From NCBI GenBank assembly GCA_902578675.1, contig CACHDV010000013.1:1-36180 (forward strand): a DNA stretch of 36,180 nucleotides, given 5' to 3'. Numbering within the stretch: position 1 is the stretch's first letter; each line of letters opens with the position of its first letter. The translations under genes and the position numbers were made by a program. Below, piece after piece: positions 33,759 to 36,180 of the stretch. The DNA comes from an uncultured Alphaproteobacteria bacterium. Lineage in GTDB: Bacteria > Pseudomonadota > Alphaproteobacteria > Thalassobaculales > Thalassobaculaceae. The notes under the pieces were generated by a model that saw only the letters and a list, made by a program, of their open reading frames with translations, was not told the origin of the DNA and did not search any database.

Positions 33759-34082
33759 CTATTGTAGAATTGACAAGCTAGTAGGGGTAACCCGCTGTAC
33801 TTGAATGGCTTCGCGGTCTATAAGCTCACCTACTTTGGGAGCGACCTCATCCTTCCAAAAATCACTTTCGTAAATGTCCCTATAAAGTCGTTCTCTCTCA
33901 GTTTCACTTTCAAACCTACGTATCCAAAAATAAACTGTGTCGTCTGTTTCACCTTTAAAGCTAGCGCTTATCACAGCTCCCTTGCTTACTTGGAATGGAA
34001 TGATTTTATTCTCCATAAATTTGAGCCACTCCGACATTTTTCCGGGCTTGATTTTGTATTGCCGCAACTCATAAAAAGCCAT
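33759..34082 (-). CDS. NIPSNAP family protein
   Basis: A 107-residue NIPSNAP-family (dimeric alpha-beta barrel) protein, with FYELRQYKIKPGKMSEWLKF at the start and RFESETERERLYRDIYESDFWKDEVAP later, both standard for the family. The true start is ATG 34082, with GGAGGA four bases upstream; the GTG at 34094 is part of that ribosome site. NIPSNAP proteins in bacteria often accompany oxidoreductases or hydrolases, and their activity is not known. It is upstream of the MFS gene on the same strand but 163 bases away. It diverges from the dioxygenase-like gene. Confidence 0.85.
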   Translation of the reverse strand: MAFYELRQYKIKPGKMSEWLKFMENKIIPFQVSKGAVISASFKGETDDTVYFWIRRFESETERERLYRDIYESDFWKDEVAPKVGELIDREAIQVQRVTPTSLSILQ

Positions 34083-34273
34083 GATTTCCTCCACAACATT
34101 AGATTTGGCTAGAGATTAACCTGTAAGAGAGCATAATTCGATCATCTATAAAATGGATTTTTGACACTACCCATCCAACACCACCTTAACTTTTCAAAAG
34201 CCCCGCTTTAAACTAGACTCCTCAAGCTGATTTTTAGAATGCATACTTGCAATTAAGCTGAAAGGTCGTGACC

Positions 34274-35101
34274 ATGACATCGGTTTTAAGCCAAATTGAA
34301 ATAGACAATTATCACCGTGATGGCTTTCTCTCGCCTCTAAGGGTTTTAAGCAGCAACAAAGTTGAGAGCTATTTGAGAAAATATAGAACGTTTTACCTCC
34401 GCCATAATCCAAACTTTGACGCCAAATCAGTCCTGCGTAGCAAACCTCATTTAGTTTTTCCATGGCTTTATGACTTGGTCACTAGTCCTGCCATTACAGA
34501 TCACGTGGGTAAAATCCTCGGCCCCAACCTTCTAGCCTGGGGCTCAAGCTTTTTTGCTAAGCAAGCCCATGATGCTGGATTTGTAAGTTGGCATCAAGAT
34601 GCCAACTACTGGGGCCTTGAACCTCATGATGTACTCACAGCATGGGTGGCTTTTTCTCCTAGCAAAGCATCGAATGGTTGTATGAGAGTCATTCCTGGGA
34701 GCCAACTAGGCGCAGCTCTTGAACACCAAGATACTTTTTCCAAAGATAATCTCCTCACTAGGGGACAGGAAATTATTGCTGGTTTAGATGAAAACCAAGC
34801 AATCGATCTCGAACTGGAACCAGGAGAAATGTCTCTACACCATGTTAATATCGTACACGGATCGGAACCTAATAAAAGCAACGTAGATAGAATAGGGTTT
34901 GCAATCCGATATATTTCTACAGAGGTCAAACAAATAGCTGGAAAAACAAGTGCCACGTTAGCCAGAGGAATTGATCAATTTGGAAACTTTGATCATGAAC
35001 CCCGACCAACTAGGTCATTTGATAAAGAATCCCAACATATTCGAAATGAAGCCCTAAAAAGGCAACATGATGTACTATATAGCGGTGCTAAACAACGCTA
35101 G
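34274..35101 (+). CDS. Phytanoyl-CoA dioxygenase (PhyH) family protein
   Basis: A 275-residue Fe(II)/2-oxoglutarate-dependent oxygenase. The iron ligands are visible as His107-x-Asp109 (WHQDANYWG) and His195 (VHGSEPN), with the 2-oxoglutarate-binding Arg probably Arg206 (VDRIGFAIRY). The GSQ and MRVIPGS blocks are typical. ATG 34274 is chosen because AAGG lies eight bases upstream; an in-frame GTG at 34268 is too close. Family members hydroxylate acyl-CoAs, ectoine, or small aliphatic substrates; this one is unassigned. Its end overlaps the convergent FAD oxidoreductase by 14 bases. Confidence 0.87.
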   Translation: MTSVLSQIEIDNYHRDGFLSPLRVLSSNKVESYLRKYRTFYLRHNPNFDAKSVLRSKPHLVFPWLYDLVTSPAITDHVGKILGPNLLAWGSSFFAKQAHDAGFVSWHQDANYWGLEPHDVLTAWVAFSPSKASNGCMRVIPGSQLGAALEHQDTFSKDNLLTRGQEIIAGLDENQAIDLELEPGEMSLHHVNIVHGSEPNKSNVDRIGFAIRYISTEVKQIAGKTSATLARGIDQFGNFDHEPRPTRSFDKESQHIRNEALKRQHDVLYSGAKQR

Positions 35102-36180
35102 TTTTATTACCTTGATCCGTCCCATCTCGCCACCTGTAGTAAGCAACTGTTGCCGGCAGAAACCACGGCTTACCTGTGTAAAATGGGCGTGTCTCAAACG
35201 TGAGTTTGTCGAATGCAGTATCACCCTCTTTACGCCCTAGAACTTGTTCAGCTACTCTTGTTCCTAAATAACTCGCCATTCCTACTCCCGATCCACAGCA
35301 GCCCATTGCATAATGAATGCCCTCATATTCCCCAATATGCGGTAATTCATCAAAGGTGTATGCTACAAAACCCATCCAGGAATGCGAAACTTTGACATTC
35401 TTCAATTCTGGGAAAATACCTATAAGGTCTCGGCGTAGGAGGGCGCCACTTTTTTTAACATCAACTTCTCCAGTTGTTACTCGCCCGCCAAAAATGATCC
35501 GGCGTCGGTCTGGTGACGGGCGATAATAATACACAACCTTTCGGGTATCACTGATCACCCGGTCTGTAGGCATTAGCTCATTTATTAGATCATCATCTAG
35601 GCCATCCGTTGCAATCATATAACTTCCAATTGGAATTACACGCCGGCTAAGCCAGGGTGTAAGTTGGCCAGTATATCCGTTTGTGCCAACAATAACTTTA
35701 TTAGCGTTAAACAACCCAAGCTGGGTATCTAAACTAAACTCTGCATTATGCTTTCGTATTTTTTTGACCCGACAGTTAGTTATTATAGTAACGCCCGCTT
35801 TTAATACTTTTTCCAGCAACGCCGAGTGATAAAGAGCGGGGTCAAGCGACGCGTGTGACTCAAAGACAGCACCCCCATGATAAATATCGGTGCCAAGCTC
35901 TTTCCGTTGTTCGGCTCGAGTAACAAGCTTTGCCTTTACTTCCAGAGAAACCGGCTGAGCTTTTAAGTTTGCAGCCAGTCGATCGAACTCCCTTTGACTA
36001 TGTGCCGCAAAAAAACGCCCTGGAACTTTAAATGAACAGTCTATTTTTTCTCGTGCTATAAAATTCTTTAGCCAGTTGAGGGAATTCTGCCCCTCCTTTA
36101 TAATTTTAGTTGCGGCAGCTTCCCCAAATTGCCCACATAATTTCCTAAATCCAGGTTTAATAGAGGTACTTACTTGCCCA
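35088..36180 (-). CDS. FAD-dependent amine/amino-acid oxidoreductase (DAO family), partial
   Basis: The minus-strand frame stays open from the window edge to a stop at 35088, giving about 363 residues; the N-terminal FAD-binding tip is cut off, since the first visible part reads GQVSTSIKPGFRKLCGQFG, which normally follows GRNGG. Later blocks include HASLDPALYH, KVIVGTNGYTGQL, RRIIFGGRVTTGE and the FAD-closing YAMGCCGSGVGMASYLGTR. It resembles gamma-glutamylputrescine oxidase (PuuB) and related DAO enzymes. A short internal TTG would start a truncated product but is not the real start. Together with the DadA-like gene it suggests amine or amino-acid oxidation. The 14-base tail overlap with the PhyH-like gene implies separate transcripts. 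Confidence 0.87.
   Translation of the reverse strand, partial: GQVSTSIKPGFRKLCGQFGEAAATKIIKEGQNSLNWLKNFIAREKIDCSFKVPGRFFAAHSQREFDRLAANLKAQPVSLEVKAKLVTRAEQRKELGTDIYHGGAVFESHASLDPALYHSALLEKVLKAGVTIITNCRVKKIRKHNAEFSLDTQLGLFNANKVIVGTNGYTGQLTPWLSRRVIPIGSYMIATDGLDDDLINELMPTDRVISDTRKVVYYYRPSPDRRRIIFGGRVTTGEVDVKKSGALLRRDLIGIFPELKNVKVSHSWMGFVAYTFDELPHIGEYEGIHYAMGCCGSGVGMASYLGTRVAEQVLGRKEGDTAFDKLTFETRPFYTGKPWFLPATVAYYRWRDGTDQGNKTSVV

Noticed and set aside
33601-33804. Plus-strand 67-codon frame in the MFS-NIPSNAP gap
   Set aside because: It overlaps the NIPSNAP 3' end, has no ribosome site and shows no recognisable composition.
35088-35819. A 243-residue FAD protein starting at the TTG at 35819
   Set aside because: The same frame stays open to the window edge and the upstream residues match the DAO family, so the start is outside the window.
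1-36180. CRISPR array, insertion sequence, prophage, restriction or toxin-antitoxin system
   Set aside because: No regularly spaced repeats, transposase, integrase, methylase or toxin-like small gene pair was recognised on either strand.

Overview
The window looks like a chromosomal segment of a free-living alphaproteobacterium, probably a Rhodospirillales-like or SAR116-like marine heterotroph with a moderately AT-rich genome. This rests on an ActR/RegA/PrrA-type regulator, a PTR1/FolM-like reductase next to folB, the rmuC/def-fmt and uvrC-pgsA-moaD-moaE neighbourhoods, and many acyl-CoA, SDR and amino-acid-derivative genes. I could not run a phylogeny, so the lineage is an inference. I see no rRNA, tRNA, CRISPR array, transposase or prophage gene.

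Layout. (1) 1-6461, minus strand: a catabolic operon read MmgE/PrpD, MaoC hydratase, acyl-CoA dehydrogenase, HyuA, HyuB (HyuB runs off the left edge). (2) 6655-21299: a housekeeping block. rmuC (minus) diverges from def-fmt (plus). A long minus-strand run uvrC-pgsA-mobB-moeA-moaD-moaE combines excision repair, phospholipid synthesis and late molybdenum cofactor assembly. After a 514-base AT-rich gap come a FolM/PTR1-like reductase, folB and a metallophosphoesterase (plus), a lone radical SAM gene (minus), then uvrB and an SDR (plus). (3) 21415-26296: a coiled-coil protein of unknown function, then a catabolic cluster of two divergent arms around a GntR/HutC-type regulator, with an FAH-type hydratase, two SDRs and two small hot-dog dehydratases. 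(4) 26356-26906: a regA-type response regulator broken by a one-base frameshift immediately after its phosphoacceptor Asp codon. (5) 27077-36180: N-acyl-D-amino-acid deacylase, quinone-reductase-like and D-amino-acid-dehydrogenase genes, a broken dipeptide-type ABC permease without partners, a DHA2 exporter, a NIPSNAP protein, a phytanoyl-CoA-dioxygenase-like protein and a second FAD amine oxidoreductase (runs off the right edge).

How they fit: regions 1, 3 and 5 look like accessory catabolism of imported organic nitrogen and acyl compounds. The deacylase and D-amino-acid dehydrogenase form a plausible route from N-acyl-D-amino acids to keto acids. No clearly new defence or mobile system is visible. 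The most notable sequence-level observations are the two lesioned genes (regA and the dppB-like permease), an AT-rich gap with tandem DnaA-box-like 9-mers, a PTR1-type Asp-Tyr-Lys reductase in the folate locus, and an SDR lacking the catalytic Tyr.
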